Positions 33,755-41,906 of a stretch of DNA of 64,000 nt are shown here, in pieces. The notes under the pieces were generated by a model that was given only the letters and a program-made list of their open reading frames with translations, made no database searches and had not been told where the DNA came from. Source of the stretch: Corallococcus sp. AS-1-6 (lineage in GTDB: Bacteria > Myxococcota > Myxococcia > Myxococcales > Myxococcaceae). A program made the translations under genes and the position numbers. How positions within the stretch are numbered: the stretch's first letter is position 1; each line of letters opens with the position of its first letter. The stretch is from NCBI RefSeq assembly GCF_020037015.1, contig NZ_JAIQDE010000024.1, positions 62,001 through 126,000 of the forward strand, given 5' to 3'.

Positions 33755-34455
33755 GGCGCTCGGAGGACTGGGGCCGGCTGGGGGGCATCGGCATCGCCGT
33801 GCTCGCCGCCGCCATCGTCCTCCTGTTCCTGGGCTCGCGCCTGCTGGGCGCCGCGGCCGGGCCGGAAGCCGAAATCATCACCACCCTGAAGCAGGCCGAG
33901 CACGACGGCGTGTCCCTGCCCGTGCCCGGCGCCCCGGCGCCGCTCGTCTCCCGGAAGCTCCAGTACGCGCGCATCTCCGTGTCGGTGGCGCCGGACGGCC
34001 AGCGCGCGGAGGCCTTCGCCACGCTGGACTTCGACGGCGCGCTGGGCGCCACCACGGTCAGCACGGCGGGCGTGGAGGTGGTCCCCTTCACCCGCGCGTC
34101 CGGCCGGTGGAGGCCCGAGTCCTCCGTGGCGCCCCGGCTGGTGGCGGTGGTGGCGGCGCTGGAGGCGCGGCGGCAGGCCCTGGCGCAAGGCCGGCCGGAG
34201 GCGCTGTCACGGCTGGCGGGCCCGGGAGGGGACGGCGGCGCGGGCCCGACGTGGGCGGAGGTCGCCCCCCTGGGCAGGAGGCGGCTGACGGCCCAGGCGT
34301 GGTACGCCCGGCTGGAGCGGGACGAGGTGACGGTGACGGAGCACTACCGGGTGGAGGGAGACCTTCCGGCCCGGCCGGTGGACACCCGGGGCGAGCGGCC
34401 GCTTTTGCTGGTGCGCGAGGGCGATCAATTCTTGTTTTCGCCCGGGCTGATGTAG
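33751..34455 (+). CDS. Membrane-anchored periplasmic protein of unknown function
   Basis: This 234-residue protein starts at a GTG overlapping the bamD stop. It has a single N-terminal transmembrane helix (GIAVLAAAIVLLFLGSRLLG, residues about 13-35) and a periplasmic domain. Strands LVSRKLQYARISVSVAPDG and LTAQAWYARLERDEVTVTEH and the C-terminal LLLVREGDQFLFSPGLM are visible. The family is not recognised. Its coupling to bamD suggests an envelope role. Confidence 0.7.
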   Translation: MRRSEDWGRLGGIGIAVLAAAIVLLFLGSRLLGAAAGPEAEIITTLKQAEHDGVSLPVPGAPAPLVSRKLQYARISVSVAPDGQRAEAFATLDFDGALGATTVSTAGVEVVPFTRASGRWRPESSVAPRLVAVVAALEARRQALAQGRPEALSRLAGPGGDGGAGPTWAEVAPLGRRRLTAQAWYARLERDEVTVTEHYRVEGDLPARPVDTRGERPLLLVREGDQFLFSPGLM

Positions 34456-34492
34456 GCTTCCCGAGGAGGCAGGGGCCCGCGCGGGCCGAGTC

Positions 34493-35215
34493 ATGGACGA
34501 AGCCCTCAAGCAGCTACTGACCCTCGGGCGCGGCTCCTTCGAGAAGAAGCAGTACGCCCAGGCCGAGCAGTTCTTGACGAAGGTGGTCGAGCAGAATCCG
34601 ACCTTCGCCGACGTCTACAACATGCTCGGCATCATCTACCACGACCAGGGCCAGTTCGCCCGGGCGCAGCGGGCCTTCGAGTCCGCGCTGCGGCTCAACC
34701 CCGCGTACACCGAGGCCGCGCTCAACCTGGCGGTCATCTACAACGACATGGGGAAGTACGCGGAGGCGAAGGAGGTCTACCAGGCCGCCTTGTCCCGCCA
34801 GAAGGGCGCCCCCGGCGAGCTCGACCCCTACGTCATGAAGAAGGTGGCCAACATGTACGCCGACATCGGCGACGTGTTCGCCTCCAGCGGCGTGTGGCCC
34901 AAGGCCATTGAAGAGTACCGCCGCGCGCTGGCCCACTTCCCGGAGTTCGTGGACATCCGCCTGAAGCTGGGCAACGCCCTCCGGGACGCCGGCGACAACG
35001 CGGCGGCCCTGGCGGAGTACGAGCAGGTCATCGCGCAGAATCCGTCGTACATTCCTGGACGGATCAACTATGGAATCGCCCTGTACACGGCGGGTCGCCG
35101 TGACGAGGCGGTGAAGGTCTGGGAAGACGTGCTCGTGCGCAGCCCCGGCAACAAGAGCGCGCAGATGTACCTCAACCTGGTGAAGGACCCGGGGAAGGCG
35201 GAAGTGACGGGTTGA
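34493..35215 (+). CDS. Cytoplasmic TPR-repeat protein
   Basis: This 240-residue protein is almost entirely TPR: FEKKQYAQAEQFLTKVVEQN, AQRAFESALRLNPAYTEAAL, NDMGKYAEAKEVYQAALSRQ, SSGVWPKAIEEYRRALAHFP and GDNAAALAEYEQVIAQNPSY. There is no signal peptide, so it probably scaffolds protein contacts in the cytoplasm. It lies in the middle of the plus-strand run with the FHA-DUF4388 gene after it. Partner proteins are unknown. Confidence 0.85.
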   Translation: MDEALKQLLTLGRGSFEKKQYAQAEQFLTKVVEQNPTFADVYNMLGIIYHDQGQFARAQRAFESALRLNPAYTEAALNLAVIYNDMGKYAEAKEVYQAALSRQKGAPGELDPYVMKKVANMYADIGDVFASSGVWPKAIEEYRRALAHFPEFVDIRLKLGNALRDAGDNAAALAEYEQVIAQNPSYIPGRINYGIALYTAGRRDEAVKVWEDVLVRSPGNKSAQMYLNLVKDPGKAEVTG

Positions 35216-35220
35216 GCACC

Positions 35221-35256
35221 ATGGCAACTTCCATCATCGAGGTCGCGGCACCGTGA
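35221..35256 (+). CDS. Possible 11-codon leader ORF
   Basis: ATG at 35221 opens a mini-ORF of 11 codons (MATSIIEVAAP) whose TGA overlaps the GTG start of the FHA-DUF4388 gene. Translation coupling by a short leader ORF is one reading; chance is the other. No good Shine-Dalgarno precedes it. Confidence 0.2.
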   Translation: MATSIIEVAAP

Positions 35257-36197
35257 GCACTCCTGGCGGTACGGCGAAGTCCTTTGCCCTCAAGTTCATC
35301 TCCGGGAAGTACCAGGGCGGTGAGTTCCCGCTGAAGGCCAACAAGCAGATCGTCGTCGGACGGTCGAGCGAGTTGGACATGGTGCTGGTGGAGGACATGG
35401 TCTCGCGCAAGCACGCGAAGATCTTGTTCTCCGACGGAGCCATCACCATCGAGGACCTGGGGTCCACCAACGGCACCTTCGTCAACGGCGAGAAGGTCAA
35501 GCAGGCCAAGCTGAAGGAGGGAGACCGCATCCTCATCGGGACCTCCATCCTCAAGCTCGTGCACCAGGGCGCGGAGAGCGCGCCGGTGGACGAGAGCGTC
35601 GTGAAGCAGAAGCTGGAGGAGGCCGCCGCGGCCCAGGCCGCGCGCACCACCAAGGCCAGCTCCATGACGGGGAAGATTGAAGAGATCCCCCTCCCGGACC
35701 TGCTCCAGCTCTTCCACACGTCCAAGAAGAACGGCGTGCTCGTGGTGAACAATGCCCACGAAGGGAAGATCTACCTGCGCCAGGGCCGCGTGTACTACGC
35801 GGTCATCGACGACAACCACAACCTGGGCCCGCAGAAGAGCTTCAACCGCATCGTCACCTGGGAAGAGGGTGACTTCGAACTGCGCCCCGCGGACACGCAG
35901 GAGTTCATGGTGGAGCTGGACTCCTCCACCGAAGCGCTCCTGATGGACGCCCTGCGGCAGTTGGACGAGTTCAAGCGCCTGCAGCCGAACCTGCCGCCCA
36001 TGGCCACGGCGCTGCGCCTCGCGCAGCCCATGACGGCGCCCTTGAAGGAACTGACGCCGGAGCTGCTGGACGTGCTGCAACTGGTGCACAACCACGGCTC
36101 GCTGGGCGGGGTGCTGGACCACTCGGACGGCGACGACGTGCTCACCGCCGAGACGGTGGTGCAGCTCATGAAGCGCGACTACGTGCGCGCGGAGTAG
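35253..36197 (+). CDS. FHA-domain protein with C-terminal DUF4388
   Basis: This 314-residue protein has an FHA phosphothreonine-binding domain (about residues 10-105): IVVGRSSELDMVLVEDMVSR, KHAKILF, LGSTNGTFVNGEKV. DUF4388 (about 140-240) follows with LPDLLQLFHTSKKNGVLVVN, GKIYLRQGRVYYAVIDD, and FNRIVTWEEGDFELRP, a myxobacterial fold linked to signalling or gliding. FHA partners with Ser/Thr kinases, which are abundant in myxobacteria. The GTG start at 35253 has GAGG 10 nt before it. Confidence 0.88.
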   Translation: MSTPGGTAKSFALKFISGKYQGGEFPLKANKQIVVGRSSELDMVLVEDMVSRKHAKILFSDGAITIEDLGSTNGTFVNGEKVKQAKLKEGDRILIGTSILKLVHQGAESAPVDESVVKQKLEEAAAAQAARTTKASSMTGKIEEIPLPDLLQLFHTSKKNGVLVVNNAHEGKIYLRQGRVYYAVIDDNHNLGPQKSFNRIVTWEEGDFELRPADTQEFMVELDSSTEALLMDALRQLDEFKRLQPNLPPMATALRLAQPMTAPLKELTPELLDVLQLVHNHGSLGGVLDHSDGDDVLTAETVVQLMKRDYVRAE

Positions 36198-36210
36198 GGC
36201 GGGGAACATC

Positions 36211-37275
36211 ATGGCGGGTGCGAAGCCGGTGGCGCCGAAGAAGCGCCTCACGGAGATGAGCCACTGCGCGGGCTGCGCGGCGAAGCTCAAGGCGGGGGAC
36301 CTGGCCACGGTCCTGGGCGGGCTCAAGGGGGCGGCGTCCCACCCCCGGGCCCTGGTGGGCTTCAACACCAACGACGACGCCGCCGTGTACCAGGTGGCGC
36401 CGGGCATGGCCGTGGTGGAGACGGTGGACTTCTTCCCGCCGCTCGTGGACGACCCGTTCCAGTTCGGCGCCATCGCCGCGGCCAACGCGCTGTCGGACAT
36501 CTGGGCCATGGGCGCGAAGCCGCTGTTCGCGCTCAACCTGGTGTGCTTCCCGGACGAGCTGCCGCTCAAGACGCTGCAGAAGATTCTGGCGGGCGGCCAG
36601 TCCAAGGCGGACGAGGCGGGCATCCCCATCCTGGGCGGCCACAGCATCCGCGACCCGGAGCCCAAGTTCGGCATGGCCGTCACCGGCGTGGTGCACCCGA
36701 AGAAGGTGCTCACCAACGCGGGCGCGAAGCCGGGGGACGTGCTGCTGCTCACCAAGCCGGTGGGCACGGGCATCGCCACCACCGCCATCAAGCGGGGGCT
36801 CGCGTCCAGGCAGCTCACGAAGCGCGTGACGGCGCAGATGGCCACGCTCAACAAGGCCGCCGGCGAGGTGTTCGCGTCGGGCGCCTTCAAGGTGAACGCG
36901 CTCACGGACGTGACGGGCTTCGGCCTCCTGGGCCACCTCCTGGAGATGATGAACGGCGCGAAGACGCGCGCGGCGGTGGACCTGGAGCGCATCCCGCTCA
37001 TCGCGGAGGTGCCCGCGCTGGCGGAGGCCGGAGTCATCCCGGGCGGCACGAAGACGAACCTCGCGCACGTGAAGAAGCAGGTCACGTTCCCGGAGGGGCT
37101 GCCGGAGCACATCCAGTGGCTGCTCGCGGACGCGCAGACCAACGGCGGCCTGTTGGCCAGCGTGCCCGCGCGCCACGCGCTCAAGGCCCTCCAGGCGCTG
37201 GAGAAGGCGGGCGTGGACGCGGCCCTCATCGGCGAAGTGCAGGCGGGCCGCCCCGGCATCGACGTCATCGGATGA
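36211..37275 (+). CDS. selD: Selenophosphate synthetase (SelD), cysteine form
   Basis: SelD makes selenophosphate from selenide and ATP. The 354-residue protein has the N-terminal active-site segment SHCAGCAAK with Cys22 and Lys25. Nucleotide-binding features follow: FNTNDDAAVYQV, TVDFFPPLVDDPFQFG, NALSDIWAMGAKPLFALNLV, ILGGHSIRDPEPKFGMAVTG, and DVTGFGLLGHLLEM. In E. coli SelD the motif is GAGCGCK; here the first Cys and the Lys are kept but the second Cys is Ala. No selA, selB or selC is in this window. It follows the FHA gene by 13 bp. Confidence 0.9.
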   Translation: MAGAKPVAPKKRLTEMSHCAGCAAKLKAGDLATVLGGLKGAASHPRALVGFNTNDDAAVYQVAPGMAVVETVDFFPPLVDDPFQFGAIAAANALSDIWAMGAKPLFALNLVCFPDELPLKTLQKILAGGQSKADEAGIPILGGHSIRDPEPKFGMAVTGVVHPKKVLTNAGAKPGDVLLLTKPVGTGIATTAIKRGLASRQLTKRVTAQMATLNKAAGEVFASGAFKVNALTDVTGFGLLGHLLEMMNGAKTRAAVDLERIPLIAEVPALAEAGVIPGGTKTNLAHVKKQVTFPEGLPEHIQWLLADAQTNGGLLASVPARHALKALQALEKAGVDAALIGEVQAGRPGIDVIG

Positions 37276-37341
37276 AGGCGCGCTGGCGCCCGGGAGCGGA
37301 TTTCGCCTCCGGGCCGGGCCTCCGCTAACATCCCGGCGCGA

Positions 37342-38148
37342 ATGTCGCCGCGCCGCTTCCCCCTCTTCCTCCCCGTGCTCGCGTGTCTCCTGCCGGCCCT
37401 CGCCGGAGCGGGGGAGCGCGGCGCGCGCATCGTCATCGACCCGGGACATGGCGGGGCGAAGGAGGGCGCGAAGGGGCCCGGCGCGCTCTGGGAGAAGGAG
37501 GTCGCGCTCCAGATTGCCCAGCGCCTGCGCGAGAAGCTGGAGGCCGCGGGCAGCGAGGTGTTCCTCACGCGCGAGCGCGACACGCTGATGGCGCTGTCGG
37601 AGCGGGTGGAGTTCTCCAACATCCAGCGGCCGGACCTCTTCCTCTCCATCCACGCCAACTCCATGCCCACGAAGCGGCTGCGCGAGCGCACCGAGGGCAT
37701 CGAGACGTACTTCCTCTCCGCCAACGCCTCCGGTGAGGCGGCGCGCGCGGTGGCGGACCGGGAGAACGCGGAGGCCCCCACGGCCCGTGCGGCGCGGGGA
37801 CACTCCACGCTGGCCTTCATCCTGGATGACCTGGCGCGCACGGAGGCGCACTCGGACGCGTCCCGGCTGGCCTACGCCATCCACCCGCGCCTCGTGTCCA
37901 GGAGCGGCGCGGCGGACCGGGGCGTGCAGCAGGCGCCCTTCTTCGTCCTCACGGGCGTGGAGGCGCCGGCGGTGCTGATTGAAGTGGGCTTCATCTCCCA
38001 TCCGCAGGAGGGCGCGCGGCTGGGGAAGGCGGCGTACCAGGAGACGCTGGCGGAGGCCATCGCGGATGGGGTGCAGGCCTTCCTCCGGGAGACGCGGCGG
38101 CGGGACTCCTCGCCCTCGCAACCGGTGGCTGGATCCACCGCGCCCTGA
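37342..38148 (+). CDS. N-acetylmuramoyl-L-alanine amidase (Amidase_3)
   Basis: This 268-residue protein has an N-terminal signal peptide (FPLFLPVLACLLPALAGAG) and an Amidase_3 zinc domain: IVIDPGHGGAKEGAKG (His), WEKEVALQIAQRLREKL (Glu), RPDLFLSIHANSMPT (His), and VLIEVGFISHPQEG with the catalytic Glu. It cleaves stem peptides from peptidoglycan in the periplasm for septum splitting. It lacks AMIN or SPOR targeting domains. The next gene, rph, begins 48 bp after its stop. Confidence 0.92.
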   Translation: MSPRRFPLFLPVLACLLPALAGAGERGARIVIDPGHGGAKEGAKGPGALWEKEVALQIAQRLREKLEAAGSEVFLTRERDTLMALSERVEFSNIQRPDLFLSIHANSMPTKRLRERTEGIETYFLSANASGEAARAVADRENAEAPTARAARGHSTLAFILDDLARTEAHSDASRLAYAIHPRLVSRSGAADRGVQQAPFFVLTGVEAPAVLIEVGFISHPQEGARLGKAAYQETLAEAIADGVQAFLRETRRRDSSPSQPVAGSTAP

Positions 38149-38196
38149 TAAAGCGTGGGGGCTTCGCCCGTCCCTCCCTGTCAGGAGCCTTCCCTC

Positions 38197-38901
38197 GTGC
38201 GTTCCTTCAACCGTGGTGCGCTGGACCTCCGGCCCGTCACCCTCACGCCCAACGTCAACCGCTACGCGGAGGGCTCCGTCCAGGTGGAGTTCGGCCACAC
38301 CAAGGTGCTCGTCACCTGTTCGGTGGAGGACCGCGTCCCACCGCACCTGATGGGCAAGGGCTCGGGCTGGGTGACGGCCGAGTACGGCATGCTCCCGCGC
38401 GCCACGCACACGCGCGGCTCGCGCGAGGCCGCCAAGGGCAAGCAGTCCGGCCGCACCATGGAGATCCAGCGGCTCATCGGCCGCGCGCTGCGCGCGTCGG
38501 TGGACCTGCAGGCGCTGGGCGTGCGCACCTTCACGCTGGACTGTGACGTCATCCAGGCGGACGGCGGCACGCGCACCGCGTCCATCACCGGCGCGTACGT
38601 GGCGCTGGTGCTGGCCATGCGCTCGCTCAACAAGCCGGGCCTGTTGAAGGGCCTCACTCCGCTGGCCGCGGTGTCCGTGGGCGTGGTGAACGGCGAGGTG
38701 CGCGTGGACCTGGACTACGACGAGGACTCCACCGCGGAGGTGGACCTGAACCTCGTGGCCACGGGCGACGGCCGCATCGTGGAGGTGCAGGGCACCGCCG
38801 AGCACAAGCTCTTCGACCGCAAGTCGATGGACGCGATGCTGGACGGAGGCCTGGCCGCCATCCAGCAGCTCGCCGCCGCGCAGGCGAAGGTGCTGGGATG
38901 A
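38197..38901 (+). CDS. rph: Ribonuclease PH
   Basis: RNase PH trims tRNA 3' ends phosphorolytically. The 234-residue protein contains [60 protein letters not shown] with the phosphate-site Thr-Arg-Gly, [20 protein letters not shown] and [14 protein letters not shown]. The GTG at 38197 ([10 protein letters not shown]) fits the family's usual N-terminus; AGGAG lies 11 nt upstream. It overlaps rdgB by ATGA, a common pair in bacteria. Confidence 0.95.
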   Translation: MRSFNRGALDLRPVTLTPNVNRYAEGSVQVEFGHTKVLVTCSVEDRVPPHLMGKGSGWVTAEYGMLPRATHTRGSREAAKGKQSGRTMEIQRLIGRALRASVDLQALGVRTFTLDCDVIQADGGTRTASITGAYVALVLAMRSLNKPGLLKGLTPLAAVSVGVVNGEVRVDLDYDEDSTAEVDLNLVATGDGRIVEVQGTAEHKLFDRKSMDAMLDGGLAAIQQLAAAQAKVLG

Positions 38902-39488
38902 AGCCGAAGCTGCTCTTCGCCACGGGCAACGCCGGCAAGCTGCGCGAATTGCGCGCGCTCGTGGGCGACGCGGTGGAGGTGGTGTCCCTCAAGGACCTGC
39001 CCCCCGTGCCGGAGCCCGTGGAGGACGGCGCCACCTTCGAGGAGAACGCGGTGAAGAAGGCCCGCGAGTACTCGGAGGCCACCGGGCTGCCCGCGCTGGC
39101 GGACGACTCCGGGCTGTGCGTGGACGCGCTGGACGGGCGGCCCGGCGTGCACTCCGCCCGCTACGCGCCGGGGAGCGACAAGGACCGGTACGAGAAGCTC
39201 CTCGCGGACCTGGCGGACGTGCCGGAGGAGAGGCGCACCGCCTCCTTCCGCTGCGCCCTGGCGCTGGTGACGGGGAGGGGGGACGAGGCCCGGGTGGAGG
39301 TGGGCCGCTGCGAGGGCCTCATCCTTCGGGCGCCGAAGGGCACGAACGGCTTCGGCTACGACCCCGTGTTCCAGGTGGAGGGGGAGGGCGGGCGCTCCAT
39401 GGCGGAGCTGGCGCCGGAGGAGAAGTCGCGGGTGTCGCACCGGGCCCGGGCCTTCCTGTTGATGCGGCGCCATCTGTTGGCGCTCTGA
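38898..39488 (+). CDS. rdgB: dITP/XTP pyrophosphatase (RdgB/HAM1)
   Basis: RdgB cleaves dITP and XTP to keep them out of DNA. The 196-residue protein has [78 protein letters not shown] and [17 protein letters not shown]. Length is typical. It is translationally coupled to rph. A Pro tRNA gene follows 71 bp downstream. Confidence 0.95.
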   Translation: MKPKLLFATGNAGKLRELRALVGDAVEVVSLKDLPPVPEPVEDGATFEENAVKKAREYSEATGLPALADDSGLCVDALDGRPGVHSARYAPGSDKDRYEKLLADLADVPEERRTASFRCALALVTGRGDEARVEVGRCEGLILRAPKGTNGFGYDPVFQVEGEGGRSMAELAPEEKSRVSHRARAFLLMRRHLLAL

Positions 39489-39559
39489 CCGGGCGGGCGG
39501 GCGTCAGGAACAGCAAGCTTGCGCGTCCGTCCGCGTTAGGCGAAGAATGCAGCACTTCT

Positions 39560-39636
<77 letters not shown>

Positions 39637-39673
39637 GAAGTGCCGTGGGTTTCAGCAGCGTTGTTGTCGACCA

Positions 39674-39747
39674 GCTCCAGTAGCTCAGCTGGATAGAGCA
39701 CCGACCTTCTAAGTCGGGGGTCGCAGGTTCGAGCCCTGCCTGGGGCG
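39674..39747 (+). tRNA. tRNA-Arg (anticodon TCT)
   Basis: This gene has acceptor arms GCTCCAG (39674-39680) and CTGGGGC (39740-39746) with one G-T pair, discriminator G. The anticodon stem-loop is CCGAC-CTTCTAA-GTCGG, so it reads AGA/AGG. The T-loop is AGGTTCGAGCCCT. Confidence 0.93.
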
Positions 39748-39840
39748 CAAATCTGCTGGCAGATGGTTTTGGGCCTTGAACGGCTCCGGTTTCCACGGTA
39801 GGAGACCGCCGCTTTCCAAAGCCGTGACGTGTGAAGTGAC

Positions 39841-39915
39841 GGCGAATGTAGCTCAACTGGTTAGAGCGCCGGACTGTGACTCCGGAGGTTGCCGGTTCGA
39901 TCCCGGTCATTCGCC
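39841..39915 (+). tRNA. tRNA-His (anticodon GTG)
   Basis: This gene encodes the diagnostic extra G-1 (39841) opposite C73 (39915). Acceptor arms are GCGAATG and CATTCGC. The anticodon stem-loop is CCGGA-CTGTGAC-TCCGG. The T-arm is CCGGTTCGATCCCGG. Confidence 0.95.
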
Positions 39916-39936
39916 CTTCTTCTCTCGCTTCCTGTC

Positions 39937-40010
39937 GCGCCTATAGCTCAACTGGATAGAGCATCGGCCTTCGAAGCCGAGGGTTGGGGGTTCAAGTCCC
40001 TCTGGGCGCA
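39937..40010 (+). tRNA. tRNA-Arg (anticodon TCG)
   Basis: Acceptor arms are GCGCCTA (39937-39943) and TGGGCGC (40003-40009) with one G-T pair, discriminator A. The anticodon stem-loop is TCGGC-CTTCGAA-GCCGA. The T-arm is GGGGGTTCAAGTCCC. Confidence 0.93.
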
Positions 40011-40047
40011 CACCCTTTCCCAGCCCCTTCCTGGTGTGAAAAGCGAA

Positions 40048-40079
40048 ACGCCCGCGCCCCTGTTCCGGGACGCGGGCGT
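40048..40079. terminator. Terminator after the tRNA array, shared with recombinase gene
   Basis: ACGCCCGCG (40048-40056) and CGCGGGCGT (40071-40079) form a perfect 9-bp stem with a 14-nt loop. TTGTTCATTT follows on the plus strand. It lies 37 bp after the last tRNA and 26 bp from the end of the convergent recombinase gene. Confidence 0.75.
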
Positions 40080-40105
40080 TGTTCATTTCGCGCTCACGCG
40101 GGACT

Positions 40106-41188
40106 TCAGGCGTCCGGGTTCGCGGCCCCGTTCTTCGCCGTGGGCACCTGGCAGCGCAGCTCCGTCTCCGCCTCCAGCGCGGTGAGGTTCTCGCGCATGG
40201 CCTTCGCCCACTTGGCCCGGGGCTGCTCCATCAGCTTCTCGTGCGCCAGGTCGATGGTCTCGCTCAGCTCGTCGTCGGACAGCTCGGACGTCGTCTTGCC
40301 CTTGTGCGGGCCGAACGCCACCACCACCGCGCTCGCCTTCGGGCGCTCCGGCGTCTGGGCCACGGGCACCGCCGCCACCGTCTTGGCCGGCGCCAGCGGC
40401 ACGTCCACGTCCAGCCGCGCCTCCTCCTTCTCCGGAGTCCGCGCCGTCTCCACCGCCCTGGGCGCCTCCGTGGGCGCCGGAGCCAGGGTGGGGAAGGACG
40501 CCTTCACCGGGCCCGGCTTCGAGCCCAGCACCTCGTAGGCGCCGGAGGCGGGCGCGGGCTCGTCGTGCGCGTCGTACTCCTCGGCCGGCATCTCCTCGCG
40601 CACGTACAGTCCGCCGAAGGCCTCCGGGTACGCCTTGCGCAGCGCCGCCACGCGCGCGCACTTTTCAATCATCGTCGTGGGAATCTTGGCCCACAGCGGC
40701 GTCTGCTGGACGTAGCCGGAGAAGTCCAGCCACACGACCACGGGCAGCTTCCCCTCGCGCACCACGCGCGACCAGGCACCCACCAGGGCGCCCTTGCGCT
40801 TGGCCGGGTTGAAGCGGTGCACCACCTCGCCCTTGCCCTGGTCCACGACGATTTCGTCCTCGGCGAACACCGCGCTCGCCTGGATGCCCTTGAAGTCCGG
40901 GAAGCGCTCCGCCCGGGCGAGCATCCCCGCCTCGGAGGGCTGGAACTCGTACTTCGTCACCCAGTTGGGCCGCTCGCGGTTGCCGATGTTCTGCCGGCGC
41001 GCCACGCAGAACGCTTCCTTGAGCAGCGGATCCAACCCGCTGCGCTTGCACTGCTCGATGAAGAGGGCGAACTCGTCCTCGCTGATTCCCCGCGGGCAGA
41101 TGGTCCGCTTCACCAGGTCCACCCGCTCCCGGTTCCAGGCCGCGCCCTGCGGCGACGCCGTTCCATCCGCCTTCACATTCGCATCCAT
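40106..41188 (-). CDS. RecT/Bet-type single-strand annealing recombinase with extra C-terminal domain
   Basis: This 360-residue protein has an N-terminal phage Bet/RecT domain: VDLVKRTICPRGISEDEFAL, FIEQCKRSGLDPLLKEAFCV, RPNWVTKYEFQPSEAGMLAR, and LWAKIPTTMIEKCARVAALR then YPEAFGGLY. A Pro/Ala/Glu-rich linker (about 215-290) follows. The C-terminal VVVAFGPHKGKTTSELSDDE plus RAKWAKAMRENLTALE resembles the ExoX-like C-terminal domain. Bet proteins anneal complementary strands in phage recombination, usually with an exonuclease partner; none is next to it. The ATG at 41188 has GGAG 8 nt upstream. It sits between two tRNA groups, a typical integration site. Confidence 0.85.
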   Translation of the reverse strand: MDANVKADGTASPQGAAWNRERVDLVKRTICPRGISEDEFALFIEQCKRSGLDPLLKEAFCVARRQNIGNRERPNWVTKYEFQPSEAGMLARAERFPDFKGIQASAVFAEDEIVVDQGKGEVVHRFNPAKRKGALVGAWSRVVREGKLPVVVWLDFSGYVQQTPLWAKIPTTMIEKCARVAALRKAYPEAFGGLYVREEMPAEEYDAHDEPAPASGAYEVLGSKPGPVKASFPTLAPAPTEAPRAVETARTPEKEEARLDVDVPLAPAKTVAAVPVAQTPERPKASAVVVAFGPHKGKTTSELSDDELSETIDLAHEKLMEQPRAKWAKAMRENLTALEAETELRCQVPTAKNGAANPDA

Positions 41189-41520
41189 CACTGTGTCTCC
41201 GGCCCTGCTCGAAAAGGCGGACGACCCTCGCCCGCCCACATGGTTGCCCGGGCTCACGACGCACGACCGGCGGGGCAGGGGCCCGGAAGGGTCCCTGCTA
41301 CAGGCCTGCAGCGCGAACCGCAGCGTGGATCAACATGCGAGCCGGGCCGACCCTTCGCATCGCTTCCCGGTCGCGGGGACGGCCGGCCGCACGCCGGGCA
41401 TCCGGTTCCAACGCGGAGAATGGAAGGGGTGTGCAAAAACGTTTTGACAGGACAGGCGGCGCCCGGTATTCACCGCGCCACCTCGGACGTCGCGCAGCCA
41501 ACGCGGCCGAACGCAAAACC
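41189..41520. other. Divergent intergenic region between the recombinase gene and tRNA-Lys
   Basis: This 332-bp gap holds the promoters of the minus-strand recombinase gene and the plus-strand tRNA-Lys/Leu genes. The only clear element is the TTGACA/TATTCA pair described separately. No repeat of tRNA sequence that would mark an attachment site was seen. Confidence 0.5.
41444..41472 (+). promoter_or_regulatory. Consensus-like promoter for tRNA-Lys and tRNA-Leu
   Basis: A perfect -35 TTGACA (41444-41449) is followed by 17 bp and TATTCA (41467-41472). An AT-rich AAAACGTTTT palindrome overlaps the upstream side. The tRNA-Lys gene begins 49 bp downstream of the -10. Confidence 0.7.
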
Positions 41521-41593
41521 GGGAGCGTAGCTCAATTGGCAGAGCAATGGACTCTTAATCCATAGGTTGTGGGTTCGATTCCCTCCGCTCTCA
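41521..41593 (+). tRNA. tRNA-Lys (anticodon CTT)
   Basis: Acceptor arms are GGGAGCG (41521-41527) and CGCTCTC (41586-41592) with one G-T pair, discriminator A. The anticodon stem-loop is ATGGA-CTCTTAA-TCCAT. The T-arm is TGGGTTCGATTCCC. Confidence 0.95.
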
Positions 41594-41722
41594 CTCGCAG
41601 GGCCCCTTCTGGAAACGGAAGGGGCCCTGTGTCTTTTCCGGCGCTCCCTGGCCCGAAAGCGCGCGCCGGAAAGCCCCTGTCCCCCACGGACGTTTCGCGG
41701 TAGGACGGTCGCACGACGCGTC

Positions 41723-41804
41723 GGGCGGGTGGCGAAACTGGTAGACGCGCCAGACTTAGGATCTGGTACCGCAAGGTGTGAGGGTTCGAGTCCCTCCTCG
41801 CCCA
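41723..41804 (+). tRNA. tRNA-Leu (anticodon TAG)
   Basis: This 82-nt gene has acceptor arms GGGCGGG (41723-41729) and CTCGCCC (41797-41803), discriminator A. The anticodon stem-loop is CCAGA-CTTAGGA-TCTGG. The long variable arm (TACCGCAAGGTGT) marks the class II tRNA. It precedes tig by about 100 bp. Confidence 0.93.
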
Positions 41805-41906
41805 TTTCGCGTTGACCCGTTCGTGCCTATCCCCTAAAGCCCACGTCCCACTTTCCGGTTGCCGCCCCGGGACGCACAGCCCGTGGAGGCGGCGAGCGAG
41901 GCCCGC

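Noticed and set aside
36211-37275. Selenocysteine codon in selD
   Set aside because: The active-site residue is encoded by a Cys codon and no in-frame TGA is present.
40106-41188. Recombinase gene as part of a prophage
   Set aside because: No integrase, terminase, capsid or lysis genes are near, and no duplicated tRNA end that would mark attachment sites was seen.
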